Shown: positions 50,374-61,686 of the stretch, piece by piece | Numbering within the stretch: position 1 is the first letter of the stretch | Layout of the letters: each line of letters starts with the position of its first letter | The notes under the pieces: model-generated | Told to the model about the DNA's origin: nothing | Seen by the model: the letters and a program-made list of their open reading frames with translations, nothing else | The model's database searches: none | Assembly (NCBI RefSeq): GCF_000952685.1 | Contig: NZ_JYHV01000037.1 | Coordinates: 62,001-126,000, forward strand | Direction of reading: 5' to 3' | Origin: Stutzerimonas stutzeri | Lineage (GTDB): Bacteria > Pseudomonadota > Gammaproteobacteria > Pseudomonadales > Pseudomonadaceae | Length of the DNA stretch: 64,000 bases | Made by a program: the position numbers and the translations under genes

Positions 50374-50380
50374 GGATCGC

Positions 50381-50740
50381 TTATTCCTGCTCGCCCGCGT
50401 GCTGCGCGCGACTCTGCTCGGCGCCTTGCCAGAGGCGTTCGAGATCATAGAACTGGCGAGTCGGCACCTGCATCACGTGCACCACCACGTCACCCAGGTC
50501 GAGCAATGCCCATTCGCCGCCATCCAGGCCTTCGCTGCCGAGCGGACGTACACCCTGCTCCTTGACCTTCTCGAGCACATTATCGGCCAGCGACTTCACG
50601 TGGCGGCTGGAGGTACCGCTGGCGATCACCATGAAGTCGGTGACGCTGGTCTTGCCACGGACATCGATGGTGGTGATGTCGGCGCCTTTCAGATCTTCCA
50701 GGGCGCTGACGGCCAGCTGGACCAAAGAATCATTTTGCAT
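50381..50740 (-). CDS. rsfS: Ribosome silencing factor RsfS
   Basis: A 119-residue RsfS/Iojap protein ([44 protein letters not shown]). It binds uL14 and blocks subunit joining when nutrients are scarce. The ATG at 50740 is used; the TTG at 50752 is too close to the Shine-Dalgarno AGG. It lies 7 bases before rlmH and 14 after nadD. Confidence 0.96.
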   Translation of the reverse strand: MQNDSLVQLAVSALEDLKGADITTIDVRGKTSVTDFMVIASGTSSRHVKSLADNVLEKVKEQGVRPLGSEGLDGGEWALLDLGDVVVHVMQVPTRQFYDLERLWQGAEQSRAQHAGEQE

Positions 50741-50754
50741 AGCTTGAAACAACC

Positions 50755-51414
50755 TCAGTTCGACGCCCGGTAGAGTCCGTGCGCGTTGATATAAGCCAGT
50801 ACGGCGTCGGGCACCAAAAAACGGACCGACCGGCCACTGGCCAGAAATTGACGAATTCGCGTCGCCGACACCTCGAGAGGCGCCTGCCAGACGAAGGCGA
50901 TCTGCCCGCTGCTGCCGGCGAGCGCTAATGGGTCGCTCACGCTGCGGGCCGCCAACAGATCCCGCAGCGCTTCGGGCGCTTCACTGTCGGCGTCCGGGCG
51001 TTGCATGACGAGAATATGGCAGTGTTCGAGCAGCTCTTCCCAGCGGTGCCAACCGGGCAACCCGCAAAAGGCGTCCCAGCCTACGATGAGGAAAACCTGA
51101 TCGTCGCGCCCCAGCTCTTCACGCAGCGACAGCAGCGTGTCGAGGGTATACGACGGTTTGTCGCGCTCCAGCTCGCGCGCATCGACCGCCAGGGGTGGCA
51201 GGTCCTGTACGGCCAACCGGACCATGGCCAGACGATCCTGCGCGGAGCTATTGGGTGCCTCACGGTGTGGCGGACGAAAATTCGGCACCAGACGAACCTC
51301 ATCGAGCCCAAGCGTTTCGGCCACTTCCAGCGCACCCCGCAAGTGCCCGATATGCACCGGATCGAAGGTACCGCCGAGAACGCCGATGCGCCGGGGCTTA
51401 CGAGCAGCGCTCAT
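50755..51414 (-). CDS. nadD: Nicotinate-nucleotide adenylyltransferase NadD
   Basis: A 219-residue nucleotidyltransferase. The [11 protein letters not shown] motif is at the N terminus, and the ATP-site signature near the C terminus is [11 protein letters not shown]. It makes deamido-NAD from nicotinate mononucleotide. The ATG at 51414 overlaps the TGA of proA (TGATG), so the two are coupled. Confidence 0.96.
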   Translation of the reverse strand: MSAARKPRRIGVLGGTFDPVHIGHLRGALEVAETLGLDEVRLVPNFRPPHREAPNSSAQDRLAMVRLAVQDLPPLAVDARELERDKPSYTLDTLLSLREELGRDDQVFLIVGWDAFCGLPGWHRWEELLEHCHILVMQRPDADSEAPEALRDLLAARSVSDPLALAGSSGQIAFVWQAPLEVSATRIRQFLASGRSVRFLVPDAVLAYINAHGLYRASN

Positions 51415-52679
51415 CAAGTACGCACGTGGCCGTCGCCGAACACCACATATTTCTCACTGGTCAGCCCCTCCAGGCCAACCGGACCGCGCGCATGCAGCTT
51501 ATCGGTGGAAATACCGATTTCCGCGCCCAGCCCATATTCGAATCCGTCGGCGAAACGGGTCGAGGCATTGACCATTACCGACGCCGAGTCGACTTCGGTA
51601 ATGAAGCGGCGAGCATCGGTGAAATTTTCCGTGACGATCGCATCGGTGTGCTGTGAACCGTAGCGATTGATGTGCTCGATCGCCTGGTCCAGCGACTCGA
51701 CTACCCGGATCGACAGGATCGGCGCGTTGTACTCGGTGGACCAATCGGCTTCACTGGCTACCAGCACGTCGCTCCCGAGCAGCTCGCAGGTCTGCGCGCA
51801 ACCGCGCAACTCGACGCCCTTGTCACGGTAGATCGCAGCCAGCGGCGGCAGCACGCGTGTAGTGATGGCCGCGTGCACCAGCAGCGTTTCCATGGTGTTA
51901 CAGGGGGCGTAGCGCTGGGTCTTGGCGTTGTCCGCGACACGAATGGCCTTGTCGAGATCGGCGGCCTGGTCGATGTAGACATGGCAGATGCCGTCCAGAT
52001 GCCTGATCACCGGCACCTTGGCGTCGCGACTGATGCGCTCGATCAGGCCCTTGCCTCCGCGCGGCACGATGACGTCGACATACTCGGGCATGGTGATCAA
52101 CGCGCCGACTGCGGCACGATCGGTGGTCTCGACGACCTGCACCGCCGCTGCCGGCAGCTGAGCCTCGGCCAGGCCCAGCTGGATACAGCGGGCGATCGCC
52201 TGATTCGAATGAATCGCTTCCGAACCGCCTCGCAGGATAGTCGCGTTTCCAGACTTCAGGCAGAGGCTGGCAGCATCGATGGTCACGTTCGGCCGCGACT
52301 CGTAGATGATGCCGACCACGCCCAGCGGCACGCGCATCTTGCCGACCTGAATGCCCGAGGGCAGATAGCGCATGTCGCGGATCTCGCCGATCGGATCGGG
52401 CAGACCGGCGACCTGGCGCAGCCCTTCGATCATGTCGTCGATGCGCGCCGGGGTCAGCGCCAGGCGGTCCAGCATGGCCTCGTCCAGGCCATTCGCACGT
52501 CCTGCCTCGAGGTCTTGCCGGTTGGCGGCCACCAGCTCTTCGCGCGCGACGTCGAGCGCGGCAGCAGCAGCATGCAACGCCCGATTCTTCTGCGCGGTGG
52601 TGGCGCGCGCAAGCACACGCGAAGCCTCGCGCGCGGCGCGACCGAGGCGGGTCATGTAGTCGAGTACGGACTCGGTCAT
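51414..52679 (-). CDS. proA: Gamma-glutamyl phosphate reductase ProA
   Basis: A 421-residue aldehyde-dehydrogenase-fold enzyme. The catalytic cysteine is in [42 protein letters not shown] and [11 protein letters not shown] support ProA. It performs the second step of proline synthesis. It heads the minus-strand cluster. A TATAAT (52713-52718, minus strand) lies about 35 bases upstream, with a poor -35. Longer open frame upstream is non-coding. Confidence 0.97.
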   Translation of the reverse strand: MTESVLDYMTRLGRAAREASRVLARATTAQKNRALHAAAAALDVAREELVAANRQDLEAGRANGLDEAMLDRLALTPARIDDMIEGLRQVAGLPDPIGEIRDMRYLPSGIQVGKMRVPLGVVGIIYESRPNVTIDAASLCLKSGNATILRGGSEAIHSNQAIARCIQLGLAEAQLPAAAVQVVETTDRAAVGALITMPEYVDVIVPRGGKGLIERISRDAKVPVIRHLDGICHVYIDQAADLDKAIRVADNAKTQRYAPCNTMETLLVHAAITTRVLPPLAAIYRDKGVELRGCAQTCELLGSDVLVASEADWSTEYNAPILSIRVVESLDQAIEHINRYGSQHTDAIVTENFTDARRFITEVDSASVMVNASTRFADGFEYGLGAEIGISTDKLHARGPVGLEGLTSEKYVVFGDGHVRT

Positions 52680-52980
52680 GGTCTGGCTGGCCTGATGGAG
52701 GAAAAGCCGCTGATTATAGCCACCCATGGGCCTCCCGCACAGCGGCGCCGGGCGAATGGTTGCAAGCGATGCGCCAAACTGCCTGAAGACGGTATTGGGA
52801 TCGACTGCACGTGCCTGAAAGACCAGCCGCGACGTGTCGCCACACCACAAGCAACCACACCACGCCCAGGACGAGCCGCCGCAAGCCCGCTCGGCCACAC
52901 GTCCAGCATTATCATGGCCACGCTTTGAAACCGGCACCGTAAGTGCTGGGTCGAAACCGTCTCGATTCAAGGAAAAAACC
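52680..52980. other. Intergenic region between divergent proA and the DedA-PAP2 gene
   Basis: These 301 bases hold a consensus TATAAT for proA on the minus strand (52713-52718). A possible TATCAT (52910-52915) could serve the DedA-PAP2 gene. No gene, operator or hairpin is clear. Confidence 0.45.
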
Positions 52981-54300
52981 ATGCCCGAATGGCTCACCGC
53001 TCTGACTAGCTGGCTCGCTGGCAATCCGCAATGGCTGGGTCTGAGCCTGTTTCTGGTGGCCTGCCTGGAATGCCTGGCCGTGGTCGGCCTGCTGATGCCG
53101 GGCACCGTGATGATTTTTGCCATCGCCGTGCTCGCCGGCAGCGGTGTACTGAGTCTCGGCGAGACATTGCTGCTGGGCTACGCCGGGGGCCTGCTGGGCG
53201 ACCTGCTGTCCTACGGCCTGGGTCGGCGCTATCACCAGAACATCCGCAGCATGCGTGGGTTGCGTGAACACCCGGAATGGCTGACCCGCGCTGAGCTGTA
53301 CTTCGAGCGCTACGGCATAGCCAGCCTCCTCGTGGGGCGCTTCATCGGCCCCCTACGACCCATGCTACCGCTCACAGCCGGTATGCTCGACATGCCATTC
53401 GGGCGTTTTTTGCTGGTCAGCCTGGTCGCGACGGCCGGCTGGTCGATGGCCTATCTGCTACCGGGCTGGACGGCCGGCGCCGCCGTGCGACTGCCGTTGC
53501 CGGACGGCTTCTGGGGCGAGGCAGGCGTTGTTCTGGCGGCATTGCTACTGCTCATCGGCGGTGTAGTGCACTGCAGCCTGCATCAGATGCGCTGGGTCAC
53601 ACCCTTGGCCGCAGGCCTCAGCGCCATCATCTTGATCGGTTTATTTTTCGGCTGGCCTTATCTGGAGGAATTCGACCAAGGCCTGATGACCGTCGTCCAA
53701 GGGGAGCGCAGCCCGATATTCGATCGTTTCGTGGTCGTGGTCACCCGGGCCGGCGATTTCCATACCCAGCTGTGGGCCGCGGTGCTGTTGAGCCTGCTGT
53801 TGATCGTGGCGAAGCAATGGCGTGCGGCGACGTTCGCCATCCTCACACTGCTGGGCACGGCGCTGGCCAACGGCGCGCTGAAAGCGACGTTCGGGCGGAT
53901 CCGCCCGGAAATCCTTCTCGAACCCCTGCACAGTTTCAGCTTTCCCAGCGGCCATAGCTCGGCGGCATTCGCGTTCTTTCTCACCCTCGGGGTCCTTGCC
54001 GGGCGCGGCCAGCCGCCGCGCCTGCGCCTGGCCTGGGTCCTTCTGGCAGGACTGCCCGCAACCGCCATCGCACTGTCACGGGTCTATCTGGGCGTGCATT
54101 GGCCGACCGACGTGATCGCCGGTGCCGTTCTGGCCTCCACCATTTGCGCGGCGAGCCTGACCGTCGTGCAATGGCGTGCACCGATGAACGCACTCTCTCC
54201 CAAGGTCTGGTGGCTGATTCTACCCGCGGTTCTGGGCCTGATCGGCGCGTTCGCGATCTGGGCATTGCCGGGTGCCATGTTGCTGTATCGCTATCAATAG
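52981..54300 (+). CDS. DedA family / PAP2 phosphatase fusion protein
   Basis: A 439-residue membrane protein joining two modules. The N-terminal DedA/SNARE-associated domain spans about 10-195 (E...[31 protein letters not shown]). The C-terminal PAP2 phosphatase has its three motifs: [22 protein letters not shown] and [18 protein letters not shown]. DedA proteins act as lipid-carrier flippases and PAP2 enzymes dephosphorylate isoprenoid or lipid phosphates. The fusion could recycle undecaprenyl phosphate; that is inference. AAGGAAAA precedes the ATG at 52981. Confidence 0.9.
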   Translation: MPEWLTALTSWLAGNPQWLGLSLFLVACLECLAVVGLLMPGTVMIFAIAVLAGSGVLSLGETLLLGYAGGLLGDLLSYGLGRRYHQNIRSMRGLREHPEWLTRAELYFERYGIASLLVGRFIGPLRPMLPLTAGMLDMPFGRFLLVSLVATAGWSMAYLLPGWTAGAAVRLPLPDGFWGEAGVVLAALLLLIGGVVHCSLHQMRWVTPLAAGLSAIILIGLFFGWPYLEEFDQGLMTVVQGERSPIFDRFVVVVTRAGDFHTQLWAAVLLSLLLIVAKQWRAATFAILTLLGTALANGALKATFGRIRPEILLEPLHSFSFPSGHSSAAFAFFLTLGVLAGRGQPPRLRLAWVLLAGLPATAIALSRVYLGVHWPTDVIAGAVLASTICAASLTVVQWRAPMNALSPKVWWLILPAVLGLIGAFAIWALPGAMLLYRYQ

Positions 54301-54316
54301 CCTACCGCCAGAGAAC

Positions 54317-54919
54317 CTAGGCGTCGTCACTAGCAACTGCGTCGCCTTGCAATTGCTCCAGCCAATGCTGAATGCGCTGCAGTTGCGACGGTGCATCGTC
54401 CAACTGCAACAGTTCAACCTTCTGCTCCGGCTGGAAAGGCAGCAGGTAGGCCAACTGGTGCGCCAGAGAACGTTGCCCCTGCACGGCACCGCCCATACCC
54501 AGGGTTTCGACCAGCGGATGCTGCCCCAGAGCCTCAAGCAGAACCGCCAGGTCAACGTGCTCATCGCCCAGCGGCAGATCGTCGCCTTCGTCGCGCCAGC
54601 TGACCTCGGCCACGGTGAGCTGATCACGCCGCACTTCGGCCGACAGCACATCGAAGCGCCTGCCGCCTTCAACCCGAATGCCCAGCAAGCCGTTGGGACG
54701 CTGCTGCCAGTCCCGGATCAGCGCCTCACAACCGGTCGGCGCGTATTCGCTCGCTGCCAGCCCCACCTCGCTGCCCTCGATGAGACGGACCACACCGAAG
54801 CCATGTCCGGCTTTCAGGCAGCTGCTGACCATGTCCAGATAGCGCGCCTCGAAGATCTGCAGATCGAGGACGCAACCTGGAAATAACACGGTGTCGAGCG
54901 GAAACAACGGCAGCTTCAT
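54317..54919 (-). CDS. Lon N-terminal substrate-binding-domain protein
   Basis: A 200-residue protein consisting of a LON_substr_bdg domain without the ATPase and protease parts (LPLFPLDTVLFPGCVLDLQIFEARYLDMV; FGVVRLIEGSEVG). Stand-alone LON-domain proteins are common in Pseudomonas and of unknown role. It converges on the DedA-PAP2 gene and lies just downstream of lrgB on the same strand. Confidence 0.88.
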   Translation of the reverse strand: MKLPLFPLDTVLFPGCVLDLQIFEARYLDMVSSCLKAGHGFGVVRLIEGSEVGLAASEYAPTGCEALIRDWQQRPNGLLGIRVEGGRRFDVLSAEVRRDQLTVAEVSWRDEGDDLPLGDEHVDLAVLLEALGQHPLVETLGMGGAVQGQRSLAHQLAYLLPFQPEQKVELLQLDDAPSQLQRIQHWLEQLQGDAVASDDA

Positions 54920-54928
54920 TGAGACTCC

Positions 54929-55645
54929 TTACAACAGCAACACGGCCAGCGGCAGCAGTACCGCCGTCATCACGCCCATCAGACTCATCGCCAGCGCCGC
55001 AAAAGCACCACATTCGTCGCCTTCCTGCAGCGCCTGAGCGGTGCCCACCGCATGGGCGGTCAACCCGAGCGCCATGCCGCGGGCTGCAGGATGCTGAACG
55101 CCAAACCGACGCAACAGTTCCGGACCGATAATCGCGCCGATGATACCGGTGATCATGACGAACACCGCGGCGAGCGCCACCACGCCGCCAATCTGCTCGG
55201 CCACCAGCATGGCGATGGGCGAGGTCACCGATTTTGGTGCCAGGGTCATCAGAATCATCGGGTCGGTACCAAAAGCCCAGGCCAACGCCATACCCAGCGC
55301 CGTCGCGCCGGTACCGGCCAATAGCAGCGTGAGCATGATCGGCCCGAACAACTCGCGAATCCGCCGCAGATTGAGATACAGCGGCACGGCCAGCGCCACG
55401 GTCGCCGGCCCCAATAGCACAGTGAGCATTTGCGCACTGCCACGGTATTCGTCATAACTGAGGCCGCACGCCAAGAGAGTGCCGATGACGACCAGCATCG
55501 ACACCAGCACGGGCTGCAGAAACACCCAGCGGGTCTTCTCGTACGCCGCGTAAGCCAACTGGAACGCCGTCAGCGTAATCGCCACACCGAACAGCGGATG
55601 ATGGATGACCGCATCCCAGGCCGCCTGCCATTGCACTGTGATCAT
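54929..55645 (-). CDS. lrgB: LrgB/CidB-family membrane protein
   Basis: A 238-residue protein with seven to eight membrane helices and the LrgB signature LAPKSVTSPIAMLVAEQIGG and GLTAHAVGTAQAL. It is partnered with the LrgA/CidA holin-like protein; the family is linked to murein hydrolase control and, in several bacteria, to pyruvate or small-acid transport. It overlaps the lrgA stop by 4 bases. Confidence 0.92.
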   Translation of the reverse strand: MITVQWQAAWDAVIHHPLFGVAITLTAFQLAYAAYEKTRWVFLQPVLVSMLVVIGTLLACGLSYDEYRGSAQMLTVLLGPATVALAVPLYLNLRRIRELFGPIMLTLLLAGTGATALGMALAWAFGTDPMILMTLAPKSVTSPIAMLVAEQIGGVVALAAVFVMITGIIGAIIGPELLRRFGVQHPAARGMALGLTAHAVGTAQALQEGDECGAFAALAMSLMGVMTAVLLPLAVLLL

Positions 55646-56004
55646 GTCCGCCCCGTACCGCGTTGCTGGCGGCGGATCAGGGCCTGCATCAGCCAGCCGG
55701 TGAACACCAACGACACCACCAGGGACAGCACCAGCACGCCGACAATCGCCCAGAAATCGTCGAGAATCGCCTCGCTATAGGCCATCACACCCACGGCCGG
55801 CGGGACAAGCAGCAGCGGCAGATAGCGCAACAGACTCCTGGCGGCCAACTGCAGCGATTCGCTGGCCTGCCCGCGCGCCAATAGCGCCGCGAACAGCAGC
55901 AGAAGCCCGATGATAGGCCCCGGCAGTATCGGCAAAACCATTACATTGAGCGCGGTGCCGAGCAATTGGAACAGCACCAGCCAGGTTAGGCCGCGTAGCA
56001 GCAT
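55642..56004 (-). CDS. lrgA: LrgA/CidA-family holin-like protein
   Basis: A 120-residue protein with four hydrophobic helices. LPILPGPIIGLLLLFAALL and LFVPPAVGVMAY-like segments are typical of CidA/LrgA (here LLLVPPAVGVMAY). It is the small partner of the downstream LrgB. The two form a coupled operon. Confidence 0.92.
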   Translation of the reverse strand: MLLRGLTWLVLFQLLGTALNVMVLPILPGPIIGLLLLFAALLARGQASESLQLAARSLLRYLPLLLVPPAVGVMAYSEAILDDFWAIVGVLVLSLVVSLVFTGWLMQALIRRQQRGTGRT

Positions 56005-56190
56005 GAGCGTCTCCGATACAAAAGAAGCGCAATTATAGGCATCTCCCTACAACGAAACCTGCTGCACGTGCCGGCCCGGTCTATGGCCCATCATTCGCAG
56101 CAGCATGCGTGCTTGATTCGTCGCCAGGCGCATGCTGATCTGGCCGTCCGCGTTGTACCGCTAATAAAACAACAAACGCCCGGAGGACAT

Positions 56191-56646
56191 ATGCCGCAGG
56201 TACCCGTAACAGAACTCAAGGACTACATTGGCAAGGAGCTTGGCCGCTCCGAATGGTTCACCGTCGACCAGCAGCGAGTCGACCAGTTCGCCGATTGCAC
56301 CGGCGACCACCAATTCATCCACATCGATCCTGAGAAGGCGGCGCAGACCCCTTTCGGCGGGACCATTGCACACGGCTATCTGTCGCTGTCGCTGCTGCCG
56401 ATGCTGATGGAAGGCGTCATGATCCGACCCGAAGGCACCAAGATGGGCGTCAACTACGGACTCGACAGCCTGCGTTTCATTCAGCCGGTGAGGGTCGGCT
56501 CGCGGGTACGCCTGGCCGCGACGTTGTTGGACGCGTACGAAAAAAACCCAGGGCAGTGGCTGCTCAAATGTCGCGTTGTGATGGAAATCGAAGGCGTGGA
56601 GAAGCCCGCCTACATCGCCGAAACCCTGGCGCTCTGCATCGTCTGA
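56191..56646 (+). CDS. MaoC-like hot-dog dehydratase
   Basis: A 151-residue single hot-dog-fold MaoC protein. The hydratase motif is FADCTGDHQFIHIDPEKA, with the catalytic D and H, followed by PFGGTIAHGYLSLSLLP. It probably hydrates an enoyl-CoA; the chain length is unknown. GGAGGA precedes the ATG at 56191, and longer upstream open frame is non-coding. Confidence 0.92.
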   Translation: MPQVPVTELKDYIGKELGRSEWFTVDQQRVDQFADCTGDHQFIHIDPEKAAQTPFGGTIAHGYLSLSLLPMLMEGVMIRPEGTKMGVNYGLDSLRFIQPVRVGSRVRLAATLLDAYEKNPGQWLLKCRVVMEIEGVEKPAYIAETLALCIV

Positions 56647-56722
56647 AGTCGCTGGGGTGCGTGGTTGTCGCGCCCCGGCGCGTTTGCGGCATACTGCCGG
56701 CATCGCATTTCTGGATTGCCGC

Positions 56723-58402
56723 ATGCGCCGCCTCGCTCCGTTCCTGTTCGCCTGCTCCCTCGCCGCCTGCGGTGATGGCGAGCCGCTGCTACCTGCCGAT
56801 GCCGTGCTGCCTGACGGCGGACGCTACCGCGGCGAGGTTGTCGATGGGTTGTTGCAGGGCGAAGGGCGTATCGACTACCCGAATGGCAGCCACTATCGCG
56901 GCGCGTTCCAAGACGGCCGGTGGCATGGCCACGGCGTCTGGCAAGGCGCCAATGGCGACCGTTACGAAGGCGAGTTCAAGCAGGGGCTGTTCGATGGTCA
57001 GGGACGGTTCAGCTACGCCACGGGCGGCGTCTACGAAGGGCACTTCCTGCGTGGCAGCCTCAACGGCAGAGGGCGCTATACCGAGCAGGGATTGAGCTAC
57101 GAAGGGGAATTCCAGAACGACCTCTACCACGGCATCGGCAAACTGCAGAGCTCGGATGGCGTGACGTACGAAGGCGGGTTCGTCGAAGGCCAGCCCCATG
57201 GCGAGGGCATCCGCCGCGATGCAACCGGTGAGTTCAGCGGCACCTTCGTCAATGGCCGCCTGACCGGCAAGGGCGTCTATCGCGGGGGCGGCGGCGAACA
57301 CTATCTTGGCCAGTTCCAGGACGACCAGTTCCACGGGCCGGGTCGTTACGAAGAGGCCAACGGAGAGGTCTGGAAAGGGACTTTCAAACACGGTGAGCTA
57401 AGCGGTGAAGGCGAATACATCGGCATCGACGGTACGCGTTACAGTGGCGGATTCAAGCGCTGGCAATACCACGGCAAGGGCAGCCTGCAACAACCGGACG
57501 GTAGCCATTACCAAGGCACCTTTCGCGCGGGGCGGTTCGACGGCCCAGGCACGCTAACCCTTCCCGACGGCACCGAGCAGAGCGGATCCTGGCACGCCGG
57601 CCGCCTCATCCAAGACCTCGCAGGCAAACGCTTGGCCGATCCGTTGGAAATCGGCCTGTTGCGCCAAGGGCAATTGCTCGACGAGGCCCTCGACGCAGTC
57701 CCGGTATCGACCCCCAAGGCCGAACTCTACAGCCTGACCCTTGCTGGCGATGGTCAACAGAGCGTGTTCCTTCGCGAGGTGGACTATGTCGACGAACTGC
57801 TGGCCGGACACTTCGCCGCCCGGGGCCAGATCACCCTGGTCAACCACCGTGACCATCTCGCCGATCGGCCGCTGGCCACCCGTGAAAATTTGTCTCGTGC
57901 CATTCAGCGGCTGGCCGAGCGCAGCGGCGAAGAAGACCTGATCTTCATCTACCTGACCAGTCACGGCTCCGCCGACCATCAGCTGGTACTGGCACAACCC
58001 CGACTGGCACTTGAGGACCTGCCGGCGGCGGACCTGGCAGTGCTACTGCAGCCGCTCGCCGAACGCAACAAGGTGGTGGTGATTTCCGCCTGCTATTCCG
58101 GCGGCTTCATCGGGCCACTGAAAAACCTGCACACCCTGGTGATCACCGCCGCTCGCGCCGACCGGGTGTCGTTCGGCTGCTCCGAGGAGAGCGATTTCAC
58201 CTATTTCGGGCGGGCCCTGTTCGCCGAAGCCCTGCAGGAAACCAAAGACATTGTGCAGGCCTTCACGCTGGCACAGGCGAGGGTTGCCGAACGTGAGCAA
58301 GCCGACCACTATCAGGCTTCGGAGCCGCAAATATGGGCACCGGAGCAGGTTGTCGAACACTGGCGCACGCTGAACCAACAACAGCCAACGCCGACCGACT
58401 GA
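56723..58402 (+). CDS. MORN-repeat lipoprotein with a C13/caspase-like peptidase domain
   Basis: A 559-residue protein. The signal peptide [16 protein letters not shown] ends in a lipobox (C16). Eleven MORN repeats of about 21-23 residues plus a partial twelfth run from Y35 to about 300 (pattern YxGxFxxGxxxGxGxxxxxxG). A C-terminal domain (about 345-540) follows, with a histidine-glycine H414 ([11 protein letters not shown]) and cysteine C457 ([10 protein letters not shown]). That is the H...C dyad of clan CD peptidases such as legumain/C13. It is thus a lipid-anchored repeat scaffold carrying a probable cysteine protease. Substrate and location (inner or outer membrane) are unknown. Confidence 0.85.
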   Translation: MRRLAPFLFACSLAACGDGEPLLPADAVLPDGGRYRGEVVDGLLQGEGRIDYPNGSHYRGAFQDGRWHGHGVWQGANGDRYEGEFKQGLFDGQGRFSYATGGVYEGHFLRGSLNGRGRYTEQGLSYEGEFQNDLYHGIGKLQSSDGVTYEGGFVEGQPHGEGIRRDATGEFSGTFVNGRLTGKGVYRGGGGEHYLGQFQDDQFHGPGRYEEANGEVWKGTFKHGELSGEGEYIGIDGTRYSGGFKRWQYHGKGSLQQPDGSHYQGTFRAGRFDGPGTLTLPDGTEQSGSWHAGRLIQDLAGKRLADPLEIGLLRQGQLLDEALDAVPVSTPKAELYSLTLAGDGQQSVFLREVDYVDELLAGHFAARGQITLVNHRDHLADRPLATRENLSRAIQRLAERSGEEDLIFIYLTSHGSADHQLVLAQPRLALEDLPAADLAVLLQPLAERNKVVVISACYSGGFIGPLKNLHTLVITAARADRVSFGCSEESDFTYFGRALFAEALQETKDIVQAFTLAQARVAEREQADHYQASEPQIWAPEQVVEHWRTLNQQQPTPTD

Positions 58403-58422
58403 TCGTTACAGGAAGCCAAACC

Positions 58423-59064
58423 ATGTATTTGACGCCACAGCGCATTTTGCTTGCCGGCGCCACCGGGCTGACCGGCGAGCACCTGCTCGACCGCCTGCTC
58501 AACGAACCCACAGTGGAGAGCGTGCTGGCCCCCAGCCGCAAACCATTGGCCGAACACCCCCGGCTCGAAAACCCGGTCGGTCAATTGCAGGCGCTGTTGC
58601 CGCAGCTGGCGGGTGAATTCGACACCGCCTTCTGCTGCCTGGGCAGCACCCTCAAGGAAGCCGGAAGCCAGGAAGCCTTCCGCGCTATCGATCATGATCT
58701 GGTCGTGGCGTTCGCCAGACGCGCCCGTGAGCTGGGTGCACGCCACCTGTTGGTCATCAGCTCATTGGGCGCCAATCCGGACAGTTCGATCTTCTATTGT
58801 CGGGTCAAGGGCGAGATGGAAGAGGCACTGCGTGCGCAGGACTGGCCGCAACTGACCATCGCGCGCCCATCGCAGCTGCTGGGTCCTCGCATGGAGGTGC
58901 GCCCGATGGAACGGCTGACCACACCGCTCTCATATCTCTTACCCGGCAAGTATCGCGGCATCGCCGCTTGCACGCTCGCGCGTGCACTCTGGCGGCTGGC
59001 ACTGGAGGAAGGCGACGGCACGCGAATAGTCGAATCGGACGAATTAAGGCGCCTGGGGAAATAG
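58423..59064 (+). CDS. NAD(P)-binding Rossmann-fold oxidoreductase-like protein
   Basis: A 213-residue short-chain/atypical SDR protein. The nucleotide-binding motif is [59 protein letters not shown] (active-site Y-x3-K) and [11 protein letters not shown] follow. It resembles the HTATIP2/YwnB group; substrates are unknown. AGGAAG precedes the ATG at 58423, 20 bases after the MORN-protease stop, so the two are likely co-transcribed. Confidence 0.85.
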   Translation: MYLTPQRILLAGATGLTGEHLLDRLLNEPTVESVLAPSRKPLAEHPRLENPVGQLQALLPQLAGEFDTAFCCLGSTLKEAGSQEAFRAIDHDLVVAFARRARELGARHLLVISSLGANPDSSIFYCRVKGEMEEALRAQDWPQLTIARPSQLLGPRMEVRPMERLTTPLSYLLPGKYRGIAACTLARALWRLALEEGDGTRIVESDELRRLGK

Positions 59065-59103
59065 GCGACAGGGAGGCTGCCGCTCTCGCTTATAGCCCGC
59101 AGC

Positions 59104-60485
<1,382 letters not shown>

Positions 60486-60612
60486 GGAGGATCGTCGCAG
60501 AAGCACCAGTCACAAAGTCTAACCGTCCGGCAGCGCCCCATACAGGCCCGTGATCGCGCCTGGCGGCATGCTAGACTCGCCTACTTTTTTCCAGCCCAGG
60601 CACCGCAGACCA

Positions 60613-61644
60613 ATGGCCAAACGCCACCTCAACCGCCGGCAAAGCTGGCGTATCGAGAAGATCCAGGAAGAGCGCGCCTCACGGGCCGCGCGCCGAGAAT
60701 CACGTGCCATCGAAGAGCTCGAGGGCGGCGACCTCGGCCCGGAGCAGACCGGCCTGGTGATCGCCCACTTCGGTGTACAGGTTGAGGTCGAGGCACAGGA
60801 AGGCGAACACCGCGGTCAGGTATTTCGTTGCCATCTGCGCGCCAACCTGCCGGCCCTGGTGACCGGCGACCGGGTGGTCTGGCGACCGGGCAATCAGGGC
60901 ATCGGCGTGATCGTCGCCCAGTTGCCGCGCCAGTCCGAGCTCTGCCGGCCCGACACGCGCGGTCAGCTCAAGCCGGTGGCAGCCAACGTCGACCTGATCG
61001 TCATCGTCTTTGCCCCACTGCCGGAACCTCACGCCAACCTCATCGACCGCTATCTGATCGCCGCCGAACATGCCGGCATCACCCCCTTGCTGCTGTTGAA
61101 CAAGGCCGATCTGATCGATGCGCAGAACCAAGGCGCACTCAACGCGCTGCTGTCGGTGTATCGGACCCTGGGTTACCCGTTGATGGAAGTGTCCGCGCAT
61201 GACGGCGCGGGCATGGAGGCACTGCAAGCGCGGCTCGACGGTCATGTCAGTGTGTTCGTCGGCCAGTCCGGAGTGGGCAAATCGTCGCTGGTCAACAGCC
61301 TGCTGCCGGGTGTCGATACGCGCGTCGGAGCACTGTCGGAAATGACCGGTAAGGGCACCCATACCACTACCACTGCCCGCCTCTTCCACTTTCCAGGCGG
61401 TGGTGAGCTGATCGACTCACCAGGCATTCGCGAATTCGGCCTGGGCCACGTCAGCCGCGCCGATGTGGAAGCCGGCTTCATCGAGTTTCAGGAGTTGCTG
61501 GGACATTGTCGCTTCCGCGATTGCAGGCACGACCGCGAGCCGGGCTGTGCGCTATTGAAAGCACTGGAGCAAGGGCAGATACAGCCGCAGCGCATGGCCA
61601 GCTATCGGCATATCATCAGCAGCCTGCCAGAAGCCGACTATTAG
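60613..61644 (+). CDS. rsgA: Ribosome small-subunit-dependent GTPase RsgA
   Basis: A 343-residue circularly permuted GTPase. It has an OB-fold (about 65-130), G4 NKAD and G1 [14 protein letters not shown] in permuted order, G3 DSPGIREF, and a C-terminal zinc knuckle ([14 protein letters not shown]). It acts in late 30S maturation. The ATG at 60613 gives the standard basic N terminus [10 protein letters not shown]. Confidence 0.96.
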   Translation: MAKRHLNRRQSWRIEKIQEERASRAARRESRAIEELEGGDLGPEQTGLVIAHFGVQVEVEAQEGEHRGQVFRCHLRANLPALVTGDRVVWRPGNQGIGVIVAQLPRQSELCRPDTRGQLKPVAANVDLIVIVFAPLPEPHANLIDRYLIAAEHAGITPLLLLNKADLIDAQNQGALNALLSVYRTLGYPLMEVSAHDGAGMEALQARLDGHVSVFVGQSGVGKSSLVNSLLPGVDTRVGALSEMTGKGTHTTTTARLFHFPGGGELIDSPGIREFGLGHVSRADVEAGFIEFQELLGHCRFRDCRHDREPGCALLKALEQGQIQPQRMASYRHIISSLPEADY

Positions 61645-61686
61645 TCATTCGCTTCCTGAGCCAGCCGTGAACGCCAAGGCGCGGCG

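Noticed and set aside
56825..57610. Tandem DNA repeat or CRISPR-like array
   Set aside because: The periodicity comes from MORN codons in one intact reading frame; units differ in sequence and there are no spacers.
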